Below, piece after piece: positions 1 through 8,940 of a stretch of DNA of 56,932 bases. Within the stretch, counting starts at the first letter, position 1. Every line of letters starts with the position of its first letter. The position numbers and the translations under genes are program-made. The notes under the pieces are model-generated. The model searched no databases. It saw only the letters and a program-made list of their open reading frames with translations, and was not told the origin of the DNA. Source of the DNA: an uncultured Clostridia bacterium (GTDB lineage: Bacteria > Bacillota > Clostridia > Oscillospirales > CAG-382); assembly GCA_944375955.1 (NCBI GenBank), contig CALWBE010000015.1, forward strand, positions 1 through 56,932. Direction: 5' to 3'.

Positions 1-16
1 CTCTGTTAACAAGAAA

Positions 17-56
17 AACTCCCGCCTAATTCCTGTTAGGAATCAGACGGGAGTTT
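17..56 (-). terminator. Rho-independent terminator
   Basis: Read on the minus strand, a stem built from ACTCCCG/CGGGAGT with an inner ATTCC/GGAAT stem is followed by a T-rich run (TTTTTCTT). It lies about 85 bases past the stop of the GNAT gene. A second imperfect hairpin (about 79-119) sits between the two. Confidence 0.7.
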
Positions 57-139
57 CGTATGCACCCGAAAACCGTCAGCTAACAGTTGATAAGTGATTT
101 AGTTCCTTATCACTGTTAAGCCAAGGCAAAGGGGATTTT

Positions 140-559
140 TTATATCTCTTTTATGAAAAAAATTTCTGACGGTTGTTTGAATTTAGAAATATCAATAATT
201 AAATTTCCGCAATCACGATAACCGAGCTTTCTGTAAAAATGCTGCGCGCTTTCATCAGAACGAGAGGAAGTCATAATGATACTGTTATTTGTCAGTTTCA
301 TTTCATTTTCCCAAAACAGCATAAGTTTTTTTCCAAAACCGTGCCTTTGATATTTTTCAACTATATAAATCATTGTACAGAAAGGTATGCTGTCCCAAAA
401 TAAGCCGTATCTTAAAATTCCTATAGGGATGTCACCTTCAAGCAAGACATATCCAGTTTTGTCGCGCACTTTATTTTTAAATTCTGCTTCTGATAAATGC
501 TTGTCAAGTTTAAACCAGAAATTTTTATCAATATTTTTAACATGGCGAATAATTTCCAT
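140..559 (-). CDS. GNAT family N-acetyltransferase
   Basis: A 139-residue protein of the Gcn5-related N-acetyltransferase fold, which transfers an acetyl group from acetyl-CoA to an amine. The acetyl-CoA pyrophosphate-binding motif is visible as YQRHGFGKKLM at about residues 70-80 (the Q/R-x-x-G-x-G/A signature). The late segment SAQHFYRKLGYRDCG is the usual alpha4/beta6 'FYxKxGF' element. Length is normal for a single-domain member. It is the last gene of a minus-strand run after the LRR lipoprotein, 52 bases downstream, and ends before a terminator. The substrate cannot be told from sequence. Confidence 0.85.
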   Translation of the reverse strand: MEIIRHVKNIDKNFWFKLDKHLSEAEFKNKVRDKTGYVLLEGDIPIGILRYGLFWDSIPFCTMIYIVEKYQRHGFGKKLMLFWENEMKLTNNSIIMTSSRSDESAQHFYRKLGYRDCGNLIIDISKFKQPSEIFFIKEI

Positions 560-611
560 TAAAACTCCGAAAAATATTATAGAATTTTTTTAAAATTAGC
601 ATATAAAGGAG

Positions 612-2054
612 TTATTCAGTGATAAGATCGTCCACATCAAGACCTTCAAGAAATGAGATAGTATCATCGTCTAAAGAACTGCCGGTAATAGCTATGCGTT
701 TAAGAGAAGACAGGTCTTCAAGTATAGAGTAATCGGCATTTATTTTATTCCCGAGAACTTCAAACTGCTCAAGAGACCGGCATTTATATAAAAAATCAAA
801 ATTATCTATATCTACATAAGAGGTTGAAAACATCAAGAGCCCCGGAAAATTTTTCATAAGCTCAAAAAATTCTTGAGGGGTTTCATAAAGATCAACGGTC
901 TTATATATATCTGCAGTATCTTTATTTGTTTGAAGAGCGTCTACATAACCTTCATAGCCAAAAGATACCAAATATGATCCTTCTCCGTTAAATGCCATGG
1001 ATACGCTTTCAATATCCGCAAGATCATCTTTTAAAACTTTGCCGTTGTCTGTCCCGAACAGAGCGGCAAGAGTTTGCGATTCAACTTCAATTGGTTTTCC
1101 CTGAACTTTGCCGTCAAGATAGTCAAGCGGAGACCAGTCTGTTATTCCTGAATTCAAATCCAAAATTATGCGCTCAAATTTCTCAGGGTCATAATTTGTC
1201 AGCGGCGAAACATCTTTAACTAAATTTTGTGTCAGATCAATATATGTTAAAGAAGTCAGATCTGCTATAGGAGAAACATCTTCTACTATATTGTAAGCAA
1301 GATTAAGATATTCAAGATTTTTAAGCCCGGCAAGCGGAGAAATATCAGAAATCCTTCCGCTTGAGGCGCTGAAACTTTCGAGATTTGTAAGATTTGAGAT
1401 AAACGATATATCGCTTATCATATCTTCTCCGCATATCATTTGATCAAGAGAGAGCTCGGTAATTCCGGGCATTTCTGAGAAAAATGACAAATCATCTATA
1501 GAACCTTCGGTAATTGAAACACTTTTAAGGTTAGGCAAAGACGCAAGTATGGAATAATCATGGCAGTCATAGTTTGCGGATGTGCTGAATTTCTCAAGCT
1601 CCTTACATTCGGATAGGAAATCATAATTAGGAAATGACGTGTAAATTGCCGAAAACTGGCGGAGACCGGTAAGATATTTAAAGTCATCATAATTTGAAAA
1701 AACTTTACCTGTTATATCCACGGTTTTGACATATTGTTCATAGTCATCGCTGTCCTGTTCAATACAGTCAAGATATCCCTCAAGTGCTATTGTGACTGTG
1801 TTTGTTTCACTGTATGTCATTATTTCAAAGCATTCTATAGATGCAAGATCCGAAACTGTTATCTTTTCTTGATCTTTTTCGAACAAATCGGCAAACACCG
1901 AAGCCATAGCACTGTCTGAAAAAGAAGCGGCATCTTCCGGAGGAATTCTGTCAACTAATGCTTTAGGGCATCCGGTCATTGAAAGTGACAACACTGTAGA
2001 AATACTTAATGCCGCGACAGAAAGCACTTTTACTAAAAAATTTCTTTTTCCCAT
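612..2054 (-). CDS. Leucine-rich-repeat lipoprotein with an internal duplication
   Basis: A 480-residue predicted lipoprotein. The N-terminus has a basic start, a hydrophobic stretch and a lipobox ending at Cys29 (LSMTGC), so the mature protein should be anchored to the outer membrane face. Residues about 165-310 hold SDS22/internalin-type leucine-rich repeats (for example LAGLKNLEYLNLAYNIVEDVS). A module of about 150 residues occurs twice, at about 51-200 and 328-475. Both copies share an EGYxD block, KTVD, GLxxFS, DFLxxCxxLE, DYSIL and SxDD. The SD GGAGGG lies 10 bases before the ATG. It follows the acidic-tail membrane protein by 27 bases and is likely co-transcribed. LRR proteins usually bind proteins or glycans; the ligand is unknown. 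Confidence 0.75.
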   Translation of the reverse strand: MGKRNFLVKVLSVAALSISTVLSLSMTGCPKALVDRIPPEDAASFSDSAMASVFADLFEKDQEKITVSDLASIECFEIMTYSETNTVTIALEGYLDCIEQDSDDYEQYVKTVDITGKVFSNYDDFKYLTGLRQFSAIYTSFPNYDFLSECKELEKFSTSANYDCHDYSILASLPNLKSVSITEGSIDDLSFFSEMPGITELSLDQMICGEDMISDISFISNLTNLESFSASSGRISDISPLAGLKNLEYLNLAYNIVEDVSPIADLTSLTYIDLTQNLVKDVSPLTNYDPEKFERIILDLNSGITDWSPLDYLDGKVQGKPIEVESQTLAALFGTDNGKVLKDDLADIESVSMAFNGEGSYLVSFGYEGYVDALQTNKDTADIYKTVDLYETPQEFFELMKNFPGLLMFSTSYVDIDNFDFLYKCRSLEQFEVLGNKINADYSILEDLSSLKRIAITGSSLDDDTISFLEGLDVDDLITE

Positions 2055-2081
2055 TTGTCTGATGTGTACCCTCCTGCAATA

Positions 2082-2447
2082 TTATTCCCAGTTGTCGCTT
2101 ACAGTATTGTCTCTGAGTTCACCTGCATCAGCTTCAGTGTCTGTATTTGCGTCGGTGTCAGCGTCAGTATTAGCATCAGTGCCAGCGTCAGTATTAGCAT
2201 CAGTATCAGTGCCAGCGTCAGTATCAGCATCAGTATCTGCGTCATTATTAGCGTCAGTATCAGCATCAGCGTCAGCATTATCGTCTGTTTCTGTATTATT
2301 CACATTTTCTACATTTTCATTGTCTAAACCGTTCTTTTCCGGAAGAATATTGCTTCCGCTGACAACTACATAAATTATAGCTGCTGCAACAAGGACAATA
2401 AGGGCAATGATAACATAAAAACTTGCATTGGATTTTTTGTTTGACAT
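2082..2447 (-). CDS. Single-pass membrane protein with Asp-Ala/Thr repeat tail
   Basis: A 121-residue protein of no family I recognise. Residues about 10-31 form one transmembrane helix after a short lysine-containing N-terminus, so the rest probably lies outside. Residues about 55-108 are a low-complexity acidic run of D-A-D, D-T-D, N-T-D and G-T-D units, encoded by degenerate hexanucleotide repeats (about 2125-2285). The short tail ends GELRDNTVSDNWE. The SD GGAGGC lies 8 bases before the ATG, and a TTGCAA-17-TATAAT promoter lies upstream. It probably forms an operon with the LRR lipoprotein. Such tails can act as flexible spacers or bind calcium; no function can be assigned. Confidence 0.65.
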   Translation of the reverse strand: MSNKKSNASFYVIIALIVLVAAAIIYVVVSGSNILPEKNGLDNENVENVNNTETDDNADADADTDANNDADTDADTDAGTDTDANTDAGTDANTDADTDANTDTEADAGELRDNTVSDNWE

Positions 2448-2539
2448 AATTAAAGCCTCCTGAAAAAAATAAATAAATTTAAAAGAAATGTATAAAAAAA
2501 CTTTTAATTTTGCTTCCAGTTTTAGTTACACTTTCAGCA

Positions 2540-2568
2540 ATTATACCATATATTTGAAAAATTTGCAA
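2540..2568 (-). promoter_or_regulatory. Promoter of the acidic-tail/LRR operon
   Basis: On the minus strand, TTGCAA (2563-2568) and TATAAT (2540-2545) are separated by 17 bases. This puts the start of transcription about 85 bases before the ATG at 2447. Confidence 0.6.
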
Positions 2569-2656
2569 TATAAAAAGTTTATTGTTGCTGACTTTGACAA
2601 TTTATTTTGAGAGTATCAGAAAATGCATATATTTAGTAAATAATAGGCGTATTTTG

Positions 2657-2685
2657 TTGACATAAATAATTTTATATGATATACT
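2657..2685 (+). promoter_or_regulatory. Promoter of the MBOAT/DHHW operon
   Basis: TTGACA (2657-2662), a 17-base spacer and TATACT (2680-2685) form a near-consensus vegetative promoter ending 31 bases before the ATG at 2717. It diverges from the promoter at 2540-2568. Confidence 0.75.
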
Positions 2686-2716
2686 TAATTAGCTATTAGT
2701 ATAAAATGGAGGGCAT

Positions 2717-4117
2717 ATGGTTTTCAGTGGAATACCGTTTTTATTCTTTTTCTTGCCGATAAGCTTGGTCTTATATTATATTGTACCTTTTAAAGCAAAG
2801 AACCATGTGCTTCTTATTGCAAGTCTTATTTTTTATGCATGGGGAGAACCGGTTTATATTCTTCTTATGATATTTTCGACTTTTGTAAGTTATATGGGAG
2901 GAGTTTTATATTTAAAGGATCCAAAACGCAAAAAGCTTTATACGCTGCTTTCAGTGGCGGTAAATCTTTTTTTGCTCGGATTTTTTAAATACGCAAATCT
3001 TTTTATTTCGACCATATCGTCAGTGACGGGTGCAGATATTACGGCGCTTAATCTGCTTTTGCCAATAGGAATAAGCTTTTATACATTTCAGACGATCAGC
3101 TATAATATCGACGTTTACAGAGGCAACGTGCCGCCTGAAAGAAATTTTTTAACTCTTATGACCTATGTCTGCATGTTTCCGCAGCTAATAGCAGGACCGA
3201 TAGTAAGGTATGAGACGGTTATGGAGGAGATGAAATGCAGAAAGATAACTTTTGACGGATTTTCGGATGGTATGATAATTTTTCTGCATGGGCTGTTTAA
3301 AAAAGTTCTGCTAGCGAATACAATAGGAGAGCTTTTTAATGACATTACGTCATCTGCGCCGTCAGAGCATGGATTGCTAACTTTATGGCTTGGCATAATT
3401 GCATTTTATTTTCATATATATTTTGATTTCAGCGGATATTCGGACATGGCGGTAGGAATGGGAAAAATGCTGGGATTTAATTTTCTCAAAAACTTCAATT
3501 ATCCGATGACAGCAACATCGGTGTCGGATTTCTGGCGCAGATGGCATATGTCACTCACAACGTGGTTCAGGGATTATGTTTATATTCCGCTTGGAGGATC
3601 AAGATGTCCGCCGTATAAGCATATAAGAAATATTTTAGTAGTGTGGGCGCTTACAGGATTTTGGCATGGAGCCAGCTGGAATTTTCTTGTATGGGGTTTG
3701 TATTTTGGAATACTTCTTATACTTGAGAAATATGTATTCGGAAATTTTCTAAAACGCATACCGGCGTTTTTCAGTCATATTTATACGACTGTAATTGTAA
3801 CGCTTGGATGGGCGATATTTTCGCTTGAAGATTTTGGTATTATGTCAGAATATATAAAGCGCATGTTTGTGAATGACAGAATAATAGACGGCGAATTTAT
3901 GTTTTACTCAATACCGTATTTGCCGTTGCTTTTTGTTTCATTGTTTTTTGCCGTTCCGATATATCCAAAGCTTAAGTCGGCTGTTGCATCATGGAAAAAA
4001 CCGGTCCAGTATTCTGCGGGAGCAATTGGAGTTATAACATACGGTGTATTATTTGTCCTGTCTGTTGCTTTGATTGTCGGAAACGCATATAATCCGTTTT
4101 TGTATTTCAGATTTTGA
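2717..4117 (+). CDS. MBOAT family O-acyltransferase (AlgI/DltB-like)
   Basis: A 466-residue polytopic membrane protein of the membrane-bound O-acyltransferase family. Members pass an acyl group, usually acetyl, across the membrane to an exported polysaccharide or teichoic acid. The AlgI-type N-terminus (VFSGIPFLFFFLPISLVLYY) is clear. The catalytic region has SDFWRRWHMSLTTWFRDYVY at about 271-290 and the conserved histidine in TGFWHGASWNFLVWG at about 312-326. The SD GGAGGG sits 4-5 bases before the ATG. The next gene encodes a DHHW protein, the usual AlgJ/AlgX-type partner, so this pair probably O-acetylates a cell-surface polysaccharide. DltB is less likely because no dltA, dltC or dltD is nearby. 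Confidence 0.9.
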   Translation: MVFSGIPFLFFFLPISLVLYYIVPFKAKNHVLLIASLIFYAWGEPVYILLMIFSTFVSYMGGVLYLKDPKRKKLYTLLSVAVNLFLLGFFKYANLFISTISSVTGADITALNLLLPIGISFYTFQTISYNIDVYRGNVPPERNFLTLMTYVCMFPQLIAGPIVRYETVMEEMKCRKITFDGFSDGMIIFLHGLFKKVLLANTIGELFNDITSSAPSEHGLLTLWLGIIAFYFHIYFDFSGYSDMAVGMGKMLGFNFLKNFNYPMTATSVSDFWRRWHMSLTTWFRDYVYIPLGGSRCPPYKHIRNILVVWALTGFWHGASWNFLVWGLYFGILLILEKYVFGNFLKRIPAFFSHIYTTVIVTLGWAIFSLEDFGIMSEYIKRMFVNDRIIDGEFMFYSIPYLPLLFVSLFFAVPIYPKLKSAVASWKKPVQYSAGAIGVITYGVLFVLSVALIVGNAYNPFLYFRF

Positions 4118-4135
4118 TGTAAGGAGGAGACGGAT

Positions 4136-5269
4136 TTGAAATTTGTAAAATATATAATTTCGGTATTAATATCTGTGTGTATTCTCAGCGGAACAGTTGT
4201 CTTTATTTTCAGTGAGAAGAAAGATTTTTCCGAAAACGAAAACAGATCACTTGCCGATCCTCCTGAATTTTCCACTGAAAATATTGCTGACGGAAATTTT
4301 ATGATGGAAACTGAAGAATACCTTAAAGATCATTTTCCCGCAAGAGATCTTCTGATGAAATTTAAGACAAAGGCGCAGCTTCTTGCCGGATATCGAAAAA
4401 TAGGCGATGTGTTTATCGGAAAAGAAAGATTATATCAGGTAGTTGCGTCGCCGGACATATCAAGACTTACGGTATCTGCCAACCGCCTTTTTTCAGCAAT
4501 TGAAAGCAGTTCTTTAAAAACATCGGTAATGTTAATACCCACAGCTGCCGAAATATACCCTGAAGATCTCCCTCCGTATGCTCAGGTAATTGACGAGTCG
4601 GAGATAATAGATGAAATTTTATCAGAGATAGATTGCGATATAAAAATAAATATGTCTGATGTTCTAAAGGAAGAAAAATCTAAAGAAAACAATTTGTTTT
4701 TTTATACCGATCATCATTGGACGACATATGCAGCAAAGTCGGCTTATGATAAATTCTGTGAAGAAAAAAATTTTGCTGTAATTTCAGATGATGAGTTCGA
4801 TAAGACATGTATAAGCGATGAATTCAGGGGAACTTTATATTCAAAGGTCCTTGATGACAGCTTAAAGGACGAGATATGCCGATATGATTATAAAGATATG
4901 ACATTTAGCTGTAAAAGCGGAAATGTGCTTACAGGTGAATTTAAAGCTTTTGAATATTATGCTAAGGAGTATCTTTCAAAAAAAGATAAATACGCTTATT
5001 TTGGAGGAGGAAACTTGCCGCTTTTGATTCTTGAAAACGAAAACTGCACTCAAGATTCGGAAATAGTCGTTGTAAAAGACAGTTTTGCAAACTGTTTTAT
5101 ACCATTTCTAAGCATAAATTACAAAAGGATACACGTTATAGATCCGAGATATTTTAAAGGTAGGACTATAAGCAGTTATATTAACGAAAATAAAAATATT
5201 ACAGATGTTATTATCATTTACGGAATAAATTCGCTTAACGACAATACGGCTGTATCAGCTTTGTCATAA
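4136..5269 (+). CDS. DHHW-motif protein, SGNH-like partner of the MBOAT acyltransferase
   Basis: A 377-residue protein with one N-terminal membrane helix (about residues 5-25) and an extracellular AlgX/AlgJ-like SGNH-hydrolase-type domain. The family signature DHHWTTYAAKSAYDKF lies at about residues 195-210, and a late VVKDSFANCFIPFL block resembles the Ser-containing SGNH block of the family. The start is TTG at 4136, fixed by AAGGAGGA seven bases upstream. It follows the MBOAT gene by 18 bases. The inferred role is to accept the acetyl group from the MBOAT channel and place it on the exported glycan. A strong terminator follows at 5296. Confidence 0.85.
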   Translation: MKFVKYIISVLISVCILSGTVVFIFSEKKDFSENENRSLADPPEFSTENIADGNFMMETEEYLKDHFPARDLLMKFKTKAQLLAGYRKIGDVFIGKERLYQVVASPDISRLTVSANRLFSAIESSSLKTSVMLIPTAAEIYPEDLPPYAQVIDESEIIDEILSEIDCDIKINMSDVLKEEKSKENNLFFYTDHHWTTYAAKSAYDKFCEEKNFAVISDDEFDKTCISDEFRGTLYSKVLDDSLKDEICRYDYKDMTFSCKSGNVLTGEFKAFEYYAKEYLSKKDKYAYFGGGNLPLLILENENCTQDSEIVVVKDSFANCFIPFLSINYKRIHVIDPRYFKGRTISSYINENKNITDVIIIYGINSLNDNTAVSALS

Positions 5270-5295
5270 AAATATAGGGATACCCTTAAAAGCAT

Positions 5296-5335
5296 ACTGC
5301 ATGAGAAAATAAAAAAATTCTCATGCAGTTTTTTT
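5296..5335 (+). terminator. Rho-independent terminator after the MBOAT/DHHW operon
   Basis: A perfect 12-bp stem ACTGCATGAGAA/TTCTCATGCAGT with a 10-base A-rich loop is followed directly by seven T. Confidence 0.9.
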
Positions 5336-5414
5336 ATAAAAAATGCAGTATGAATATTTTACTTCATAACAAAATATAATTTTTTGAATAAAAAATATTA
5401 TACGGAGCAGATAT

Positions 5415-5600
5415 ATGAGAATAAAGACTATAGCCTTATCGTTTATGCTTGTCTTTTGCGCTTTTGCTGTAAGATATATTGATTTTCAGAGGGAATCAGA
5501 AGCTGTAATGACATCGGGAAATTCAAAGACAGAATGTTATGCGAGCATAACTCTTGAGGATATTGCAAACGATATTTATGATAAGACCGGAAATAAATAA
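5415..5600 (+). CDS. Small membrane protein coupled to an M50 protease
   Basis: A 61-residue protein I do not recognise. Residues about 4-22 form a hydrophobic helix or uncleaved signal anchor. The remaining 38 residues are polar and would lie outside. The SD GGAG is 8 bases before the ATG. Its TAA stop overlaps the ATG of the M50 protease by one base (TAATG), which argues for translational coupling and a joint function. Candidate roles are a regulatory or substrate-presenting partner of the protease, as BofA and SpoIVFA are for SpoIVFB, but no similarity to those proteins is visible. Confidence 0.6.
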   Translation: MRIKTIALSFMLVFCAFAVRYIDFQRESEAVMTSGNSKTECYASITLEDIANDIYDKTGNK

Positions 5601-6208
5601 TGACATATGAAAAACATTTTAAAATCGGCAGCACAGCCATATCAGTGCACATCTTATCAATACTTTCGGTATTTGCACTTATATTTGCAGAAAGCAGCAT
5701 ATATTCTATTTCCGTGATTTTCTGTGCCGCGGCACATGAATTGGGGCATATAGCAATGATATGTTTTTTCGGGGCAGGCATAAGAGAGTTCAGATTTTTG
5801 CCTTTCGGGGCGGAAATAAGAATGAAAAGAGAGGTAAATTATTCTTCTGAACTTATTATATCACTTGCAGGTCCGCTTGCTAACTTTGTTTTAGCTGCAG
5901 TCATGTATATTTTATTCCTGTTTTTTCCCAACCCTGTAATACTTTTTACCGTGATATGTTCGATTTTTCTTGCTGTTGTAAATCTTGTTCCTGTCCGTGG
6001 ATTTGATGGTGGAAGAATGGTTCGTTGTATAGCATTATCTCGACTTGAATATGAAAAAGCTCTGAAATTTATAAAAATTTCAGAGCAAGTATCGCTGATA
6101 ATACTGTCAGCATTATCGATTGCTGCAATAAGAGCGGCAGCATTTAATATTTCACTTATTATAATATGTTTATATCTTTTTGTATCTGTATATAAAAACG
6201 ACTATTAA
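5600..6208 (+). CDS. M50 family site-2 metalloprotease (SpoIVFB-like)
   Basis: A 202-residue polytopic membrane protein of the site-2 protease family, zinc enzymes that cut transmembrane substrates inside the bilayer. The zinc motif is HELGH (His46, Glu47, His50) in a hydrophobic helix. The second motif, NLVPVRGFDGGRM, carries the third ligand Asp136. An SLAGPLANF block lies at about 88-96. The length is below the roughly 290 residues of Bacillus SpoIVFB and it lacks a C-terminal CBS domain, so it is a minimal core. It is coupled to the 61-residue membrane protein upstream. A sporulation role is possible but not shown by the neighbours. Confidence 0.85.
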   Translation: MTYEKHFKIGSTAISVHILSILSVFALIFAESSIYSISVIFCAAAHELGHIAMICFFGAGIREFRFLPFGAEIRMKREVNYSSELIISLAGPLANFVLAAVMYILFLFFPNPVILFTVICSIFLAVVNLVPVRGFDGGRMVRCIALSRLEYEKALKFIKISEQVSLIILSALSIAAIRAAAFNISLIIICLYLFVSVYKNDY

Positions 6209-6225
6209 AATAACAAAAATCCTTT

Positions 6226-6915
6226 TTATTCATAACTTGCACGCATTTTTAATATACCCATAAATTTTTCACCTGAGACGATATAATGTTCAGATAGCTT
6301 AACTCCGATTATATCAAGTGCAGCGGCGCATGCTTTTGTAACGCTGAGATCATCTCCCGAAGGAATAACAGTTCCGCTGGGATGATTGTGTGCAAGCATG
6401 ACAAACGAGGCATTTTTCTCAAGAGCCTGAGAAGCTATTTTTCTAAGGCTTACCTGAGAAGAGTTGACATCTCCTGAATTCATGAGGACACAGTCAATAA
6501 GATGCATGCCATTATCGAGAAAAGCGACAAAAAAACATTCATTTGTAAGCCCGATAAATTTTGTAGTAAAAAATTTGCCTGCTTCATCATAATTACTGAG
6601 AGATGCTTTTTCGGCATTTTTATCTTCAATATATACCTTTGCAAGCTGAGGTATCATTTTTATAAGAATTGAAGTATGCTCAGATATGCCGTCTATTTTA
6701 GACAACTCATGTATTGGAGCGTCAAAAACAGCAGAAATCGAACCGAAAGTTTCAATAAGTTTATGACCTATAATATTTGTATCTTTCCGGGGCAGAGCAT
6801 AATAGAGAAGCATCTCAAGGATTTCATGATCTTCAAAACCGGAAAATCCATATTCCATAAAACGTGCTTTAACACGCTTTCTGTGATCGGCGTGTATACT
6901 TTTATTCTGTTTCAT
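6226..6915 (-). CDS. radC: RadC family JAB/MPN-domain protein
   Basis: A 229-residue RadC homologue. An N-terminal helix-hairpin-helix-like UPF0758 region (about 10-95) precedes a JAMM metalloprotease-like domain whose motif reads HNHPSGTVIPSGDD, with His176, His178 and Asp188 as presumed zinc ligands. Length is standard. The historic 'DNA repair' label is weakly supported for the family and its biochemical role is unsettled. It is the last gene of the dgt-dnaG-rpoD-mtnN-sigma operon, starting 32 bases after the sigma gene. AAAGGAA lies about 7 bases before the start. Confidence 0.9.
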   Translation of the reverse strand: MKQNKSIHADHRKRVKARFMEYGFSGFEDHEILEMLLYYALPRKDTNIIGHKLIETFGSISAVFDAPIHELSKIDGISEHTSILIKMIPQLAKVYIEDKNAEKASLSNYDEAGKFFTTKFIGLTNECFFVAFLDNGMHLIDCVLMNSGDVNSSQVSLRKIASQALEKNASFVMLAHNHPSGTVIPSGDDLSVTKACAAALDIIGVKLSEHYIVSGEKFMGILKMRASYE

Positions 6916-6947
6916 TATAAATTATTCCTTTTTCGCCCAAGCTATCA

Positions 6948-8099
6948 TCATTCGCCTCCGAATTCCTTAAACATTTTTATTCTGCTTGGATGACGAAGTT
7001 TTCGCAAAGCCTTGGCTTCAATTTGGCGTATGCGTTCTCTCGTAATATTAAACTCTTCTCCGACTTCTTCGAGAGTCCGAACTCTGCCATCAATAAGCCC
7101 GAATCTCATTTTTATCACGCTTGCCTCACGTGGAGTAAGGCTATCAAGTGCTTCCATGATTTTTTCTTTCAGTATTGTCTGAGAGACTATAAGTTCGGGG
7201 TCAGGAGCGTTCAGATCCGGAATAAAATCGCCTATGACACTATCTTCTTCTTTTCCGATCCGTTCCTCAAGACTTATCGGATCCTGCGCGTATTTTATTA
7301 TTTCACGCACTTTTTCGATCGAGCAGCCAATCTCCTCAGCTATTTCTGCTTCGGTAGGCTCTCTGCCAAGTTTCTGCATTGCTGTTCGTGATATCTGACG
7401 AAGCTTATTTATTTTCTCAACTATGTGTACCGGAAGAGGAATAGTCCTTCCGTGAACAGATATAGACCTGGTTATAGCTTGACGTATCCACCATGTGGCA
7501 TATGTGGAAAATTTGTATCCTTTTGAATAATCAAATTTTTCGACAGCTTTCATAAGACCGATATTGCCTTCCTGAATAAGGTCAAGCAGCGGCATGCCCC
7601 GCCCTGTATACTTTTTTGCGATACTTACCACAAGACGAAGATTACTTTCAATAAGTTCGGCTTTCGCAGCCTGATCGCCTTTAGACATTTTCTCTGCAAG
7701 TTCAAGCTCTTTTTCAGCACTTAAAAGCTGGATTTTACCTATATCTTTGAGATACACTCTTACAGAGTCGTTTACAAGTGCACTGTCGTCGGGAAGCTTA
7801 TCTGAAGTATCGTCATCATATGTATAGTCTTTGGACTGGTTTTTTTCCGAGTCAATTAAATCGTCGAGAAAGGCTTCCTCACCAGTGAAATCCGTTATTT
7901 CAATACCGCGGATTTCAAGGATGTCATAAAGCATTTCTATTTGCTCTATGGAAATATTTGTATCTTCGAGACAGTTTAGGATATCAGTGCTTTTAAGTGT
8001 TCCTGAGCTTTTTGCAAGCTCTGTTAAAGTATCTGCGAGAGAATTTACGATAGTGTTGTCAGGAGCTGTGTTTTTTTTATTTGACGTGGGTTTAGTCAT
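6948..8099 (-). CDS. Second RpoD-like (sigma-70) RNA polymerase sigma factor
   Basis: A 383-residue primary-type sigma factor. The start is ATG at 8099, with AAGGAGA eight bases upstream; a longer frame up to 8174 has no ribosome site. A region 1.1-like segment (about 20-75) precedes regions 1.2 ([12 protein letters not shown]), 2 ([35 protein letters not shown]), 3 and 4 ([31 protein letters not shown]). It is a paralogue of the sigA product 0.8 kb upstream. The region 2.4/3.0 junction reads [18 protein letters not shown], where canonical RpoD has [18 protein letters not shown], so promoter choice or opening may differ. Region 4.2 is nearly unchanged, so -35 recognition is probably shared. 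Confidence 0.9.
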   Translation of the reverse strand: MTKPTSNKKNTAPDNTIVNSLADTLTELAKSSGTLKSTDILNCLEDTNISIEQIEMLYDILEIRGIEITDFTGEEAFLDDLIDSEKNQSKDYTYDDDTSDKLPDDSALVNDSVRVYLKDIGKIQLLSAEKELELAEKMSKGDQAAKAELIESNLRLVVSIAKKYTGRGMPLLDLIQEGNIGLMKAVEKFDYSKGYKFSTYATWWIRQAITRSISVHGRTIPLPVHIVEKINKLRQISRTAMQKLGREPTEAEIAEEIGCSIEKVREIIKYAQDPISLEERIGKEEDSVIGDFIPDLNAPDPELIVSQTILKEKIMEALDSLTPREASVIKMRFGLIDGRVRTLEEVGEEFNITRERIRQIEAKALRKLRHPSRIKMFKEFGGE

Positions 8100-8170
8100 T
8101 GTTTTTTCTCCTTGTCGTAAATTTTTTAATATTCCTAAAAACAAAATACAATAGTCAAAATAGTATTTTT

Positions 8171-8875
8171 TCAAATCAGCAAAAGGATTTCTTTTATTAT
8201 AAATGCCGATCTGTCAGCAGCTTTTTTTTCAAATAAATCAAATGAGTTATCGGCGTCTTCATTCGCAAAATCAGATATGGCGCGTATTACAACAAAAGGG
8301 ATATTGTTTACTTTTGCCGTATGCGCGACAGCCGCACCTTCCATTTCAGTACATAAAGCGCCGAATTCGTCATGCAGCTGCTTTGCTTTTTCGGCTGAAC
8401 TTATAAAGCTGTCGCCGGAAACTATCATGCCGCGGAAAGTATTAAAGGTTTTTTCTCCGTCTTGTTTAAGTTTCTTATTAAGAATTGCGCATGCGGTTTC
8501 CGCCTTATCTATAAGTTCTGAATCCGCCTTTATAAACCTTGAATAAGGAGGATATCTGTCCAAAATATCGATAGGACTAAAATCATGGTATGTAAGCTGT
8601 TCTGAAATTACAATATCGAGTTTTGCCAGTTTATCGGAAAGTCCTCCGGCAATGCCTGAATTGATTATGCAGTCTATATCAAAGTTGTCTATAAGTTTTT
8701 GAACTGATATCGCTGCGTTAACTTTTCCAACGCCGCTGAGACATGTATATATTTCTTTGTCATTGAAGCTTCCGCGGTAAACGCCGGGGATATCTGTGGC
8801 CTGCGCGTCAAAGTCGCGACAAAATACTGATATTTCGCTTTTCATCGCGCCGATGATCGCGATTTTTTTATTCAT
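8171..8875 (-). CDS. mtnN: 5'-methylthioadenosine/S-adenosylhomocysteine nucleosidase
   Basis: A 234-residue cytosolic nucleosidase that cleaves adenine from 5'-methylthioadenosine, S-adenosylhomocysteine and 5'-deoxyadenosine, removing SAM by-products. The family N-terminus [11 protein letters not shown] carries the conserved glutamate near residue 14. The ribose-binding block [10 protein letters not shown] (Met178, Glu179) and the catalytic aspartate in RAISD (Asp202) are present. Length is normal. It sits between the two sigma-factor genes, 65 bases after sigA and 71 bases before the second sigma gene, apparently in the same operon. AAAGGAG lies about 8 bases before the ATG. Confidence 0.92.
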   Translation of the reverse strand: MNKKIAIIGAMKSEISVFCRDFDAQATDIPGVYRGSFNDKEIYTCLSGVGKVNAAISVQKLIDNFDIDCIINSGIAGGLSDKLAKLDIVISEQLTYHDFSPIDILDRYPPYSRFIKADSELIDKAETACAILNKKLKQDGEKTFNTFRGMIVSGDSFISSAEKAKQLHDEFGALCTEMEGAAVAHTAKVNNIPFVVIRAISDFANEDADNSFDLFEKKAADRSAFIIKEILLLI

Positions 8876-8940
8876 ATTAAAGTTTTCTCCTTTTATATGC
8901 GTATATGTATTAAAAAAATAATTCTTATAGGCCTGACATA

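Noticed and set aside
2125..2285. Possible CRISPR-like repeats
   Set aside because: Units are six bases, degenerate, without spacers, and encode a protein tail.
2055..2373. Two long plus-strand frames opposite the acidic-tail gene, rich in Ser/Val/Ile repeats
   Set aside because: They are shadows of the hexanucleotide repeat. The minus-strand frame has a good ribosome site, a promoter and a sensible membrane helix plus tail.
6948..8174. Longer sigma-factor reading frame starting at 8174
   Set aside because: The extra 25 residues have no ribosome site and overlap the end of mtnN; ATG at 8099 has AAGGAGA at good distance.
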